Source: Williamsia sp. 1135
GTDB lineage: Bacteria; Actinomycetota; Actinomycetes; Mycobacteriales; Mycobacteriaceae
Direction: 5' to 3'
Assembly (NCBI RefSeq): GCF_002095395.1
Contig: NZ_MJEI01000072.1
Coordinates: 1-61,520 of the forward strand
DNA: 61,520 nt
A program made the translations under genes and the position numbers. Under the pieces are notes generated by a model. The model was not told the DNA's origin. It did no database searches and worked only from the letters and a program-made list of their open reading frames with translations. Below are positions 17,937 through 26,606 of this stretch, one piece after another; the stretch's first letter is position 1, and each line of letters opens with the position of its first letter.

Positions 17937-18423
17937 CTTCGATCCTCACGTTGTATAGGAATGACTTCTGAAGCTCGAGAGAGTCGTCCGAAACCTGATG
18001 TGCGAAGTACAGACCGGCGACAACCAGGGTGACCCCGATAGCCGCTGGTACCACCAGCAGAGGGTGGACTGCGTGGATGTGGGTCATCTGTATGACGACC
18101 CATCCGAGGAGCAATGCTCCCGCCATCAGGGTGGTGCCGGCCGCCTGATCGGTGCGGAAAAGAAGATCGTAGGTTGCCCGGGCCATCGGTACGCCGACAA
18201 TGATCGCCAGAAACACACCGAGAACGACTGGACTCTCCCACGGCATTCGACGTTCGATCTCTTCGCCGACGTATGTCCCACCGCTGATGACGGCCACAGC
18301 CGCGGCAAAGGCGGCCGCACTCGAACCAAGTGTCATTACGGCTGCCGCGGCCTCGGAGTGACTCCTTCGCGAACAGTCGGGGCGCGAGCATTTTGTGCTG
18401 GTGCAGGCGCGATCGACAATCAT
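17929..18423 (-). CDS. Small four-helix membrane protein with RMPWES motif (paralogue of 19958-20437)
   Basis: A 164-residue protein with a Cys-containing hydrophilic N-terminus and four hydrophobic segments. The motif EEIERRMPWES between TM1 and TM2, IIVGVPMA in TM2 and GWVVIQ in TM3 align with the protein at 19958-20437, so the two are paralogues in one operon. GAGG 8 nt before ATG 18423 supports that start. No catalytic motif and no family I can name; a DosR-associated membrane protein of unknown role. Confidence 0.75.
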   Translation of the reverse strand: MIVDRACTSTKCSRPDCSRRSHSEAAAAVMTLGSSAAAFAAAVAVISGGTYVGEEIERRMPWESPVVLGVFLAIIVGVPMARATYDLLFRTDQAAGTTLMAGALLLGWVVIQMTHIHAVHPLLVVPAAIGVTLVVAGLYFAHQVSDDSLELQKSFLYNVRIEDE

Positions 18424-18448
18424 TCGCGATCCTCAGCGCCTTGCTCGG

Positions 18449-18883
18449 TCAACGCTCAGGTTCTTCGCCGAAACGCACGTACCGGCCGTTCACTTCGCCG
18501 GGTTGGATCTCGACAGTGTTGTACTTCGTTGTCGGCACCCAAGAACGTAGCTCGAGGGCGTCGGCGACAGCGATCTCCGCGGAGGTCCTCAGGGTACGGG
18601 CAGTGCCGTGTATGACCACGCTCCATCCGGATTCGTCGTCGACGTGGTCGACTTCGAAGACAACCCGATCGTCGATGGTCAATTCGACGAGTTTTGTGCC
18701 CTCGGCGGTGCGGAACAGCACCCGATGCGCATCGATGAGGTAGTTGATCGGGAAGATGTCGATACGGTCGCCGACTGTGACAACAAGTCGTCCGAGTTGC
18801 TCCTGCCGCAGTAGTTCCCAGCAGTCGGCCTCGGTCAGCTTCTGGACGAGGTCTGCTCCTGCTGAAGTGTCGTACGTAGACAT
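18449..18883 (-). CDS. Pyridoxamine 5'-phosphate oxidase-fold flavin/F420-binding protein
   Basis: A 144-residue single split-barrel domain of the PPOX superfamily, which binds FMN or F420. Family features are the helix ending ELLRQEQLGRLVVTVGD, the strand pair IFPINYLIDAHRVLFRTAEG and VVFEVDHVD. Such small proteins are common DosR targets and may act as flavin reductases or cofactor carriers; the cofactor is not decidable here. It follows adh by 49 bp and precedes the membrane gene by 25 bp, inside one operon. Confidence 0.8.
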   Translation of the reverse strand: MSTYDTSAGADLVQKLTEADCWELLRQEQLGRLVVTVGDRIDIFPINYLIDAHRVLFRTAEGTKLVELTIDDRVVFEVDHVDDESGWSVVIHGTARTLRTSAEIAVADALELRSWVPTTKYNTVEIQPGEVNGRYVRFGEEPER

Positions 18884-18932
18884 CGCCGTCCTTCCTTTTG
18901 GCCATCGGCACGCCGGTGGATGGATTGTTGAA

Positions 18933-19961
18933 CTAGTTGAGGTCCAGCACTATTCGCCCGCTGATATCACCAGCGGACATGTCGGTGAAGATGTCGTTGA
19001 TCTCGTCCAAATGCCGCAGCTTGTACGTGGGGTGAATCAGTCCGCGAGCAAAGAAGTCGAGCGCTTCGGTCATGTCTCTGCGCGTGCCGACGATGGAACC
19101 ACGCACTGTGAGCCCGAACAGCACGGTGGTGAAAATGTCGAGCGGGAACTTCTCGGGCGGTAGGCCGACCAGTGAGACGGTGCCGCCGCGCCGCAGGCTT
19201 CCTACCGCCTGCGGGAACGCGTGCGCGTTGACAGCCGTGACCAGGGCGCCGTGGACTCCTCCGCCCGTACGCTCGATGATCTCGGCGGCCGGATCCTCGA
19301 CCGACGCGGCATTCACGGTCACCTCCGCGCCGTGCTGAACGGCGAGGTCGAGTTTCGCATCGTCGATGTCGATGGCGACAACGCGTCGTCCCATCGCCCG
19401 CGCATACTCCACGGCTATGTGGCCAAGTCCACCAATGCCCGAGATGAGGACCCAATCGCCGGGTTGCGTATCGGTCATCTTCAGGCCCTTGTAGACGGTG
19501 ACACCGGCGCACAGAATGGGCCCGACGGCTGCGACGTCGACACCGGCGGGGATGATCGGGGCGTATCGCGAGTCGACCAGCATGTGGGTTCCGAACGAGC
19601 CATCGACCGAATAACCTCCATTGACCTGGTCAGGACACAGCGTCTCCCAGCCGGTTTGGCAGTATTCACAGTCGCCGCATGCGCTCCAGAGCCAGGCATT
19701 GCCGACGGTGTCTCCGACCTTGAGGCGGGTGACCTGATCACCGATCTCGATGACGGTTCCCACGCCCTCGTGGCCGGGTACGAAAGGGAGGGTCGGTTTG
19801 ACCGGCCAATCGCCGTGGGCAGCGTGCAGATCGGTGTGGCAAACCCCCGAATAACGAACCCGTACGAGCGCTTGGAACGGGCCGGGAGAGGGTAGCGGGA
19901 CGTCGCCGATGACAAGCGGTTCCGTGAAGCTTTGAACCAGCGCGGCTTTCATGGTGTTCAT
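18933..19961 (-). CDS. Zinc-dependent alcohol dehydrogenase, AdhP-like
   Basis: A 342-residue medium-chain dehydrogenase interconverting alcohols and aldehydes with NAD(H). Catalytic zinc ligands appear in CHTD (about residue 40) and GHE (about 63), the structural-zinc cysteines in CGDCEYCQTGWETLC (about 94-108), and the Rossmann motif in GIGGLGH (about 175). ATG 19961 overlaps the stop of the upstream membrane gene as ATGA and has GAAGGA before it, so a much longer in-frame start is rejected. In a hypoxia-type operon it could regenerate NAD+. Confidence 0.9.
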   Translation of the reverse strand: MNTMKAALVQSFTEPLVIGDVPLPSPGPFQALVRVRYSGVCHTDLHAAHGDWPVKPTLPFVPGHEGVGTVIEIGDQVTRLKVGDTVGNAWLWSACGDCEYCQTGWETLCPDQVNGGYSVDGSFGTHMLVDSRYAPIIPAGVDVAAVGPILCAGVTVYKGLKMTDTQPGDWVLISGIGGLGHIAVEYARAMGRRVVAIDIDDAKLDLAVQHGAEVTVNAASVEDPAAEIIERTGGGVHGALVTAVNAHAFPQAVGSLRRGGTVSLVGLPPEKFPLDIFTTVLFGLTVRGSIVGTRRDMTEALDFFARGLIHPTYKLRHLDEINDIFTDMSAGDISGRIVLDLN

Positions 19962-20437
19962 CGTTTGTTCGATCCTTCTGTCGGGTGCCGTGTTGTGGTG
20001 TGATCTGACCGGGAGACTGCACGTTCGCGCCTGGACTCCAACACAAGCCCCGTGATGGCCAGCGCGATGCCCGTCACGGCGAAGATCACTCGTAGGGGGT
20101 TGAAAGCCTGAATGATGATCACTTGCAGGATGATCCATCCGAAGAGCATCATTCCGGCCGCGATCAATATCGCGGGACCACGTGGGGACCGGGCACGTAA
20201 CGCTGCCGCCGCCAGCGCCGTGGGAATGGCGACGATGATGACCAATGCCAATCCGGCCAGCAGGCGGCTGTCCCAGGGAAGCCGTCCTTCGATGTCGTCG
20301 CCGAAGTCGATGCCCCCGCCGGCAATCCCGACGGCACCGGCAACGGCCAGGAGCGCTGTGAGTGCCGATACTATGACGGCCACCGTGTTCAGGGTGTTAC
20401 TCGATTGTCGGCGCTGGGTTGCCGAAGCTGTGGTCAT
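19958..20437 (-). CDS. Small four-helix membrane protein with RLPWDS motif (paralogue of 17929-18423)
   Basis: A 159-residue protein with four predicted hydrophobic segments. DDIEGRLPWDS, IIVAIPTA and GWIILQ line up with the second membrane protein of this operon. ATG 20437 has AGGAG upstream and is preferred to an in-frame start at 20482. It heads the operon membrane gene, adh, PPOX, membrane gene, USP. A DosR-like box lies about 95-108 nt upstream. Function unknown. Confidence 0.75.
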   Translation of the reverse strand: MTTASATQRRQSSNTLNTVAVIVSALTALLAVAGAVGIAGGGIDFGDDIEGRLPWDSRLLAGLALVIIVAIPTALAAAALRARSPRGPAILIAAGMMLFGWIILQVIIIQAFNPLRVIFAVTGIALAITGLVLESRRERAVSRSDHTTTRHPTEGSNKR

Positions 20438-20531
20438 GGCTACTCCTGCTGGTTGATCTTGTCGTCTCGAGTCAGTTCTCATTCAATTCGGTCGTGGGCT
20501 GGATCAGCAGGGCATTTCGACGTCGCTGCAA

Positions 20532-20545
20532 GGGACCTTGTGCCG
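20532..20545. promoter_or_regulatory. DosR/DevR-like box upstream of the adh operon
   Basis: GGGACCTTGTGCCG resembles the DosR core GGGACTTTNGNCCC and sits about 100 nt before ATG 20437. It lies between convergently ending and starting units (ABC permease stop at 20569). Confidence 0.45.
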
Positions 20546-20568
20546 TCTGGGACGGTTCGCTTCCCACA

Positions 20569-22155
20569 TCAGCCAGGGACAACGTCGCGGTGGTCGAAGG
20601 CTCGGATTCCAGCGAACGTTGCGGCTGCGGCGACGCCGAGCATGAACACCGTTGCGGGCACAGCATCCAGGTCGGCCAGGGTCGGGGTGTGGCTGAACGG
20701 CGAGAGATTCTCGATCGCGAAGTTTGTGTCGATGAGAGGACCGAGGATTCCCGCGGTGACGACTGCGACCAGCAAAGCCCACACGATGGCTTGGGCGTGC
20801 CGGGTCAGTCCATACACCAGCACAGCGACCGCAGCCATGAGCCAGATCGCCGGCACCTGTCCCACTGACGCTGCGATGATGTGCCCGGCATGACCGGTGT
20901 CGCCGGTGTTGACGACGTCGAAGGTCGCCAGTACTGCCCCCGCGGCACCCATGAGGACAACACTGCCGCCGGCCGCGATCAACAGATGTGCGGTCACCCA
21001 TCGGCGCCGCGATGGGGTTGCGGTCAGCAGTAGGTCAAGGTGGCGCGCAGATTCCTCATGGGAGATCTGCAGAATGACGTAGATTGCGAAAGCTGCTGCG
21101 AGCAAACCGATGTATCCCAGTTCTGCGGAGTACAGGCTGTCCACGACTGCGCCGGAGCCACCGAGTCGGCTGAGGTAGTCGGCCATGGCCTGGTTTCCGA
21201 GGAAGGAGTCCGCGTTCGCCGCGACGTTCCCGACCACGGCACTGAGTGCCGCGATCCCGATGGCCCATGTGAGGAAAGCTGTTCGGATCAGTCGCCAGAC
21301 CAAACCTGATCGGGTCCTGATCAGTTCATCTGTCGACTCGTCCGGTCTCGACCAGGACGCGGCGCCCACATCGCGTCGCCGGGCCAGTGGGACTCCGCAG
21401 AGGGCGACCACGACCGTTGCCACCCCGAGAAGTGTCAACGGCCACCATTGTTCTTCGGCGAAGGGCCGAACCTGCTGGGCCCAGCCCACCGGGGACAGCC
21501 AACGGAGCCAGCTCAGGAAGCTGCTGCTGTCAGCCAGTGCGCGGATCAGATATGCACATCCGATGAGTACGAAGATGGCACTCCGGGCCGCCCGAACGGT
21601 CCCGAAGACTTGTGCGCACAGAACGCCGGTGCTCGCGAACAACAGGCCAACCATCGTCCAGGCGGCCCCTACGGCCAGGGCCCCGGGGGTGGGGAGGCCG
21701 ACGGCGAGCAGCGAGATGCTCGCGGCCGCCCCGAATGCGACGCTGACCGCCGAAGCGCTGACATATGCGTTGATCACGAGTGCATTCCGCGCTGCACCCG
21801 CTGCGATCAACAGGTCGGTTCGTCCGGACTCCTCGCCGGCGCGGGTGTGGCGGATGGCGATGACTGCTGTGATCACCCCTACGGCGATCGTGCCCATCAT
21901 GAAGGGTTTGAGGATGGCCATCTCGCCGAGCGAGACCGTCGGAGACATCCGCCCATACAGGGTGGTAACCGCGGGTGTCGCGTTCAGTGCCGACACGGCA
22001 GCTGCGCGCATCTGACCGGAACCGTACAAATCCTTGGTCGCGTCAGCCGAGACCCAGGTGATTGTCGTCAGCAACACGACCCAAGTTGCCGCCAGGACGC
22101 GGTCTTCGCGAAATGACAGCCGCAACAGGGTTGCGCACGCGTGCGCGGTCCTCAT
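20569..22155 (-). CDS. ABC-2 type exporter permease, large two-half form
   Basis: A 528-residue membrane protein with about twelve hydrophobic segments in two similar halves, resembling permeases of antibiotic or polyketide export systems of actinobacteria. The two repeats share the pattern EESGRTDLLIAAGAAR and EESARHLDLLLTATPSRR, which follow the first TM pairs. ATG 22155 overlaps the ATPase stop as ATGA; the in-frame extension to 22305 lies inside the ATPase gene and is rejected. Substrate unknown. Last gene of a five-gene operon starting with a USP. Confidence 0.85.
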   Translation of the reverse strand: MRTAHACATLLRLSFREDRVLAATWVVLLTTITWVSADATKDLYGSGQMRAAAVSALNATPAVTTLYGRMSPTVSLGEMAILKPFMMGTIAVGVITAVIAIRHTRAGEESGRTDLLIAAGAARNALVINAYVSASAVSVAFGAAASISLLAVGLPTPGALAVGAAWTMVGLLFASTGVLCAQVFGTVRAARSAIFVLIGCAYLIRALADSSSFLSWLRWLSPVGWAQQVRPFAEEQWWPLTLLGVATVVVALCGVPLARRRDVGAASWSRPDESTDELIRTRSGLVWRLIRTAFLTWAIGIAALSAVVGNVAANADSFLGNQAMADYLSRLGGSGAVVDSLYSAELGYIGLLAAAFAIYVILQISHEESARHLDLLLTATPSRRRWVTAHLLIAAGGSVVLMGAAGAVLATFDVVNTGDTGHAGHIIAASVGQVPAIWLMAAVAVLVYGLTRHAQAIVWALLVAVVTAGILGPLIDTNFAIENLSPFSHTPTLADLDAVPATVFMLGVAAAATFAGIRAFDHRDVVPG

Positions 22156-23069
22156 GGCGTGGCAGCCGCAGTCGTGTCCGGCGGTTGCAGATACTGGCGT
22201 AGGAAAAGATCCTCGAGGGTGATGGGTGTAACGCTCAGGTCGGTGACACCAATGGTTCCGAGCGTTGTCAGCAGATCGTTCAGGGCGTCGCGATCTACGG
22301 TGCACGTGAGGTGGTCAGCGCTCACGGTGACGTCATGCACACCCCGATGCGCTACCAGAATGTTTCCGGAGCCGACTGTTTCCGCCCGCACCTGGAGTCG
22401 CGTCAGTTCTCGGAAGTGTTGCAAGGTACCCGATTCAACACTTCGTCCACCGCGAATGATGGTGACGCTGTCGCACAACGCTTCGACCTCTGCCAACATG
22501 TGACTGGACAACAAGACCGTGACGCCGACGCGACGGCGCTCGCTGATGCACTCGCGAAAAGCGGCCTCCATGAGAGGATCCAGACCGGTCGTCGGTTCGT
22601 CGAGGATCAGGAGTTCAGCGTCTGACTCCAGTGCAGCGATGAGCGCAACCTTCTGCCGGTTTCCCTTCGAGTACGATTTGGTCTTCTTGGTCGTATCGAG
22701 TTCGAACCGGTCGATGAGTTCGGTACGGCGGGGCGTGTTCGGCCTGCCGTGCAAGGACGCCAACATCGTGAGTACCTCACCGCCGGTCAACGACGGCCAG
22801 AGGCTGACGTCTCCCGGCACGTAGGCCAACCTGGGGTTGACGATGTCGGCGTGACGCCATGGGTCGTACCCGAATACCTCCACCGAGCCGGCATCTGCCT
22901 TGGCAAGTCCGAGAAGAATCCGCAGCGTCGTGGATTTGCCGGATCCGTTGGGCCCCAGAAAACCGTGCACGGATCCGGCGGTCACGGACATGGACAGCCC
23001 GTCGAGTGCGCGGGTGGTGCCGAAGTTCTTGGCGAGGTCGGTGATGGCAACGGGGATGTCCATGCTCAT
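22152..23069 (-). CDS. ABC transporter ATP-binding protein (exporter)
   Basis: A 305-residue ATPase. Walker A GPNGSGKSTTLR (about residue 38), Walker B LLILDEPTTGLDP and switch His in LLSSHML are clear; the signature is degenerate (YSKGNRQKVALIAAL instead of LSGGQ), as in many drug-type exporters. The C-terminal 80 residues form the regulatory extension common in this group. ATG 23069 overlaps the flavodoxin stop as ATGA. It energises the permease at 20569-22155. Confidence 0.87.
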   Translation of the reverse strand: MSMDIPVAITDLAKNFGTTRALDGLSMSVTAGSVHGFLGPNGSGKSTTLRILLGLAKADAGSVEVFGYDPWRHADIVNPRLAYVPGDVSLWPSLTGGEVLTMLASLHGRPNTPRRTELIDRFELDTTKKTKSYSKGNRQKVALIAALESDAELLILDEPTTGLDPLMEAAFRECISERRRVGVTVLLSSHMLAEVEALCDSVTIIRGGRSVESGTLQHFRELTRLQVRAETVGSGNILVAHRGVHDVTVSADHLTCTVDRDALNDLLTTLGTIGVTDLSVTPITLEDLFLRQYLQPPDTTAAATP

Positions 23070-23608
23070 GCCGATCTGTGGACTGCCAGAGCGTTGGCGA
23101 TGCGTAGCGCCCAGCGGTCGATGTCCGCATGGTCGGTGGCGTTGCCGTATCGGCCACCCATCAGCCGGAAGACGATATTGCCCAGACCCGACCACTGACC
23201 TGGAGCAATCGCACCAGCGAAGGACCGATGGCCCTGGATGTCGGAGAGGTTGTGCAGCAGTGCGAAAGCGATGGGCTCAGGTATGTGGCGCCGGAGCAGT
23301 TGTGCCAGCCGCGGTGAGAGAAGCGAGCTGGTTTCTCCCACCGAGGAGACCGAGAAAGTCCACACATACTTATCGCGCAGCGCATCGTGGATCAGAAGGT
23401 TGTCGACTGCCTCCTCAGCCGCGGGGAGCCACTGGCCGTTGTGTACCGCACTCCCCAGGATCAGGCAGTCGTAGCTGTCGACGGATGCCAGTTCGTCAAA
23501 CGACTCCAGGTCGACCGCGTGGCCCAGGTCCCGCAATCGTTCGGCGATCCGCTCTGCAATCGAAGCCGTGGACCGGTGTGCGCTGGCGTATCCGATGACG
23601 ACGCGCAT
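23066..23608 (-). CDS. Flavodoxin-domain protein
   Basis: A 180-residue flavodoxin/HemG-type protein: N-terminal FMN-phosphate loop YASAHRSTASIAE, then LILGSAVHNGQW and the aromatic FMN-stacking region VWTFSVSSVG. It may carry electrons at low potential or act as a protoporphyrinogen oxidase-like enzyme; the partner is unknown. ATG 23608 overlaps the upstream stop as TGATG. A paralogue lies at 47932-48468. In an operon with a DUF4389 protein and an ABC exporter. Confidence 0.82.
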   Translation of the reverse strand: MRVVIGYASAHRSTASIAERIAERLRDLGHAVDLESFDELASVDSYDCLILGSAVHNGQWLPAAEEAVDNLLIHDALRDKYVWTFSVSSVGETSSLLSPRLAQLLRRHIPEPIAFALLHNLSDIQGHRSFAGAIAPGQWSGLGNIVFRLMGGRYGNATDHADIDRWALRIANALAVHRSA

Positions 23609-25137
23609 CAGCCGTTGAACCAATCCCGTGGATGGGGCGGCTGGACTGCCCTGTCGGTACTGGCCATGGCTGACCCGGCCGGTTGCAGCTTTGATGGTGA
23701 ATCGACCTCAGGGGCTTGCAATGGTGCCGAGTCCGGCTCGTCGGCCCCCTGGTCCAGACGCATCGGAGGGTAGTCATCGCGCATCAGGGCGGCGTACGCG
23801 ATCACCCGATAGGCCCAGCGGTTGATACCCATCACGAAGTCGAATAATCCTTGGGGATAGCGTGCCGTGAACAGCAGGCAGATCGCGACGATGGCTACGA
23901 CCAAGCCGAGTACCGAGCTGAAGAACCACGGCTGCCCGGCGGCCCCCACATCGCCGTTGTCTCCGGCAATGCGAAATCCTGCGTACCACCCTCCGGCGAG
24001 GACGGCAAGGATCACGTAGTGAGGAATCGCGAGCAACCACCATTTGACGAGAACCAGACCGCGCGAGAGCGTTTCCGGATAGTCAACGGTCAAGTCGGCC
24101 GGATAGTCCGTGCGCCGGAGTGTGAAGGGTGGGTATCGGTCGGTCGCCAGCGCAGAGTAGGTGTAGAACTGCACGCGCCAAACCCAGCGAAGTACGCCAA
24201 CGTTGAACTCGAAGATGCCGCGCGGATATCGGCCGGTGAAGAGAATGGCGAATCCGGCCACCACAGTGGTGATCACAAAGGCGATGCCGAGGAACATCAA
24301 AACGATGTAATGAGGAATTGCCAGCAACCACTTCACGAGCCACAGCCAACGCGAGAGGGGCTGATCGAGTCTCCCGGTGAGCGTGATCGGAGAGGCTCGT
24401 CCGATGTGGGTCGTGTCCACCGGCGGGCCACCGGGTGTGGGCCCTACGGACCTCGGCTGCAGCTGGCGGCCCAACCCGATAGCGCCAAAGACGATCAGCG
24501 GCGCACCGACGAGCAACAAGACGCCTGCGCCCACGAGCAGCACTGCCGCCAGCGGCCCGAGGAAGTCGAATCGAACTCCCGCTTGAAGAGCTACCGAGAC
24601 TCCGGGACTGCCATCGGCGTTCATGACAACCGTGGTCCAGGAGCCGTCTTGCAGGTCCCAGGACAATTGTTGCCGGTCAGGTCCGGCGCTCTGAGCGGCC
24701 CAGAAGGTCTCTGATGTCGGCGCGCGGGCCGCCGTGGAACCGGGCACCTGCTCATACCGAACGCGGAAGGGATCGAAATTGAGGTCGCCGATCACGGTGT
24801 GCGCAACATCATCCAGATATTGCTCGACCTGTTCGGTGGGGCCGACGCCGACAAAGACCGCACTGCCAGGATCGGCGGGGGTGGCCCGCAAGGTGATACG
24901 CCCCAGATCGTCGACCCCGAGCAACTCGGGCCTGCTCGCGGAGTCGAAGATGTGAATGTCATCGGACAACAAGGCGGCAGACGAGGTCTGAAACTTCTCT
25001 TGTGGGAGCGTGATTTCACCGCCGTCGCGCTGAATATAGTAGCCCCACAACACAAATCCTGCAGCGGTGAGAAGCGCGAGCCCACACAACGCCGATAGGC
25101 ATCCGGTGATGAGCATGACCACTCGGCTGGTACGCAT
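23608..25137 (-). CDS. DUF4389 membrane protein, duplicated domain
   Basis: A 509-residue protein with an N-terminal TM anchor (about 10-32), an extracytoplasmic region to about 190, two TM helices, and then two copies of the DUF4389 module. Each copy has a membrane-entry helix (WLVKWLLAIPHYIVLMFL; LVKWWLLAIPHYVILAVL) and the motif LFTGRYPRGIFEFNVGVLRW or LFTARYPQGLFDFVMGINRW. Function unknown; the family is frequent in actinobacteria. It lies 24 bp after the USP gene and overlaps the flavodoxin gene by 1 bp. Confidence 0.82.
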   Translation of the reverse strand: MRTSRVVMLITGCLSALCGLALLTAAGFVLWGYYIQRDGGEITLPQEKFQTSSAALLSDDIHIFDSASRPELLGVDDLGRITLRATPADPGSAVFVGVGPTEQVEQYLDDVAHTVIGDLNFDPFRVRYEQVPGSTAARAPTSETFWAAQSAGPDRQQLSWDLQDGSWTTVVMNADGSPGVSVALQAGVRFDFLGPLAAVLLVGAGVLLLVGAPLIVFGAIGLGRQLQPRSVGPTPGGPPVDTTHIGRASPITLTGRLDQPLSRWLWLVKWLLAIPHYIVLMFLGIAFVITTVVAGFAILFTGRYPRGIFEFNVGVLRWVWRVQFYTYSALATDRYPPFTLRRTDYPADLTVDYPETLSRGLVLVKWWLLAIPHYVILAVLAGGWYAGFRIAGDNGDVGAAGQPWFFSSVLGLVVAIVAICLLFTARYPQGLFDFVMGINRWAYRVIAYAALMRDDYPPMRLDQGADEPDSAPLQAPEVDSPSKLQPAGSAMASTDRAVQPPHPRDWFNG

Positions 25138-25161
25138 GGCGATCTCCTCGGAGGTGTCTGA

Positions 25162-26115
25162 TCAGTGACGGGTTGTGGGTTTGGTGGCGAACGCCCTACG
25201 AGGAAATCGGTGGAGAAGGGCCCGCTCGTTGTCGGGCCGATGACGGGCAATGAGGGTGGGACAGGGCAATTCGTGCATCAATCGCTGGCTGGTGGAGCCC
25301 AACAGCATGCCCGTGAATCCACCGAGCCCGCGGCTGCCCACCACAAGGAGCTCGGCATCGCGACTGAATTGGGTCAACACTTCGACCGGATCGCCATGGG
25401 CACTTTGAAAACTCACCGCAACGTCGGGGTAGTCCTGTCGCCAGCCGGCCAACTGCTCAGTCAATACCGCAGTTTCAGCGTTCTGGAGATCGATCGACCG
25501 AGAATCGCCGGCGTCGACGAACGCTGAGTGGAGCTGGTTCTCCTGCCAAGCGTGTATGGCCATCAGCGGCGCTCCTCGACGGTCCGCTTCGTCAAATGCC
25601 GCGGCCACCGCCTCGAGGCTCGCGGGTGAGCCGTCCACTCCGACGACGATGTGGTGTTGGGGTGTGGTCGCCCCACCTGCCACCGGCACCAAGACGACTG
25701 GGCAGCGTGCATGCGTGGCAAGCGCGGAGGAAATCGGATCATGGCGGAGGCCGCTGCTCGTGTGCGCACCGAACACCATCATCGCGGAGTCGGCTGATTG
25801 CGCGATGAGCTTGTCTCGCACACCTCCTTTTAGAACCTGCGATGCTATGTCGAGATCGCGAACCCCCGCCTGGTCGGCGATGATGCGCGCAACGACGCTT
25901 GCCTCGGTTACGACTCCCTGGGCGGTACGGGCTACGTCGTGGCAATACTCCGCCGGTAGACGCCATGCGCTCATGGTGGGCTCGAGGTCCTCGATGACCG
26001 TCACAATTTGCAGCGGGGCGCCACGGACAGCTGCTTCGTACGTCGCCCATTCGACGGCGGGGTAATCTTCATCGCCGGCAACGACACCGACTGTGATCGG
26101 CAGGTTCTCAGACAT
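25162..26115 (-). CDS. Universal stress protein, tandem domains, first ATP loop degenerate
   Basis: A 317-residue double USP. The second half (from about 160) has a canonical start (HHIVVGVDGSPASLEA) and ATP motif (VGSRGLGGFTGMLLGSTS). The first half starts ITVGVVAGDEDYPAVEWA, replacing the usual VGVDGS, so it may not bind ATP. ATG 26115 has AAGGAG upstream; longer in-frame starts are rejected. First gene of the operon with DUF4389, flavodoxin and ABC exporter genes; two DosR-like boxes lie within 90 nt upstream. Confidence 0.88.
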   Translation of the reverse strand: MSENLPITVGVVAGDEDYPAVEWATYEAAVRGAPLQIVTVIEDLEPTMSAWRLPAEYCHDVARTAQGVVTEASVVARIIADQAGVRDLDIASQVLKGGVRDKLIAQSADSAMMVFGAHTSSGLRHDPISSALATHARCPVVLVPVAGGATTPQHHIVVGVDGSPASLEAVAAAFDEADRRGAPLMAIHAWQENQLHSAFVDAGDSRSIDLQNAETAVLTEQLAGWRQDYPDVAVSFQSAHGDPVEVLTQFSRDAELLVVGSRGLGGFTGMLLGSTSQRLMHELPCPTLIARHRPDNERALLHRFPRRAFATKPTTRH

Positions 26116-26158
26116 GGCACTCCTTCGTTTGACTCGAACTATTCCGTTCGTCATGGCC

Positions 26159-26171
26159 GGACCCAAGTGCC
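26159..26171. promoter_or_regulatory. DosR-like box, proximal, upstream of USP operon
   Basis: Read on the minus strand, GGCACTTGGGTCC keeps most of the DosR core and lies about 45-55 nt before ATG 26115. It pairs with the better site at 26190. Confidence 0.35.
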
Positions 26172-26189
26172 GGTGGTCCTCGGTTCGCC

Positions 26190-26201
26190 GGAACAAAGTC
26201 C
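26190..26201. promoter_or_regulatory. DosR-like box, distal, upstream of USP operon
   Basis: Minus-strand GGACTTTGTTCC differs from GGACTTTNGNCC at one defined position, 75-86 nt upstream of the USP start. Besides this site and those at 26159, 26470 and 26516, nothing is recognised in the 490-bp gap 26116-26606. Confidence 0.5.
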
Positions 26202-26469
26202 TCGTCGAGCGGATTCGGGTCAGGGTTCGGTATTTCGAGGTCGCATGGTGGACCACCACCAGTCCTCCAGGGGACTCGGATCGGGCCATTCGATGACGTC
26301 CTCCGATGCGGTGCCGGACTGTGCCTCAGGCGGTTCGGCGTCCGGACGTATCACATTGCTCTTCACCTCAGCCGTGTCGTCACGGTGCATTGTGGTTCTC
26401 CTGTGCGAACGGGTCTCGGGGGTTTCGGAGGGCGGCAGTCGCCCACCAGTGCAGCGCCTTGCAGGCGGC

Positions 26470-26482
26470 GGCTCTAGAGTCC
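26470..26482. promoter_or_regulatory. DosR-like box, distal, upstream of PEP synthase
   Basis: GGCTCTAGAGTCC, minus strand GGACTCTAGAGCC, is a near-palindrome with the DosR-type GGAC...CC outline. It lies about 125-137 nt before the PEP synthase start, 34 bp from the better site. Confidence 0.35.
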
Positions 26483-26515
26483 AAATGCCCTAACGGGTGA
26501 TCTGTGGGGGTCTGT

Positions 26516-26527
26516 GGTCCAAAGTCC
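26516..26527. promoter_or_regulatory. DosR/DevR box upstream of PEP synthase
   Basis: The minus-strand reading GGACTTTGGACC is a full match to the core GGACTTTNGNCC. It lies 80-91 nt before ATG 26607. This is the clearest single site in the window. Confidence 0.6.
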
Positions 26528-26606
26528 TTCGAATGCTGCCGATCGACCCCGCGGGGGAGAACAATGGCCACTGTGCTCGCGGTGGTGAATGGTTCAGCGT
26601 GGTGTC

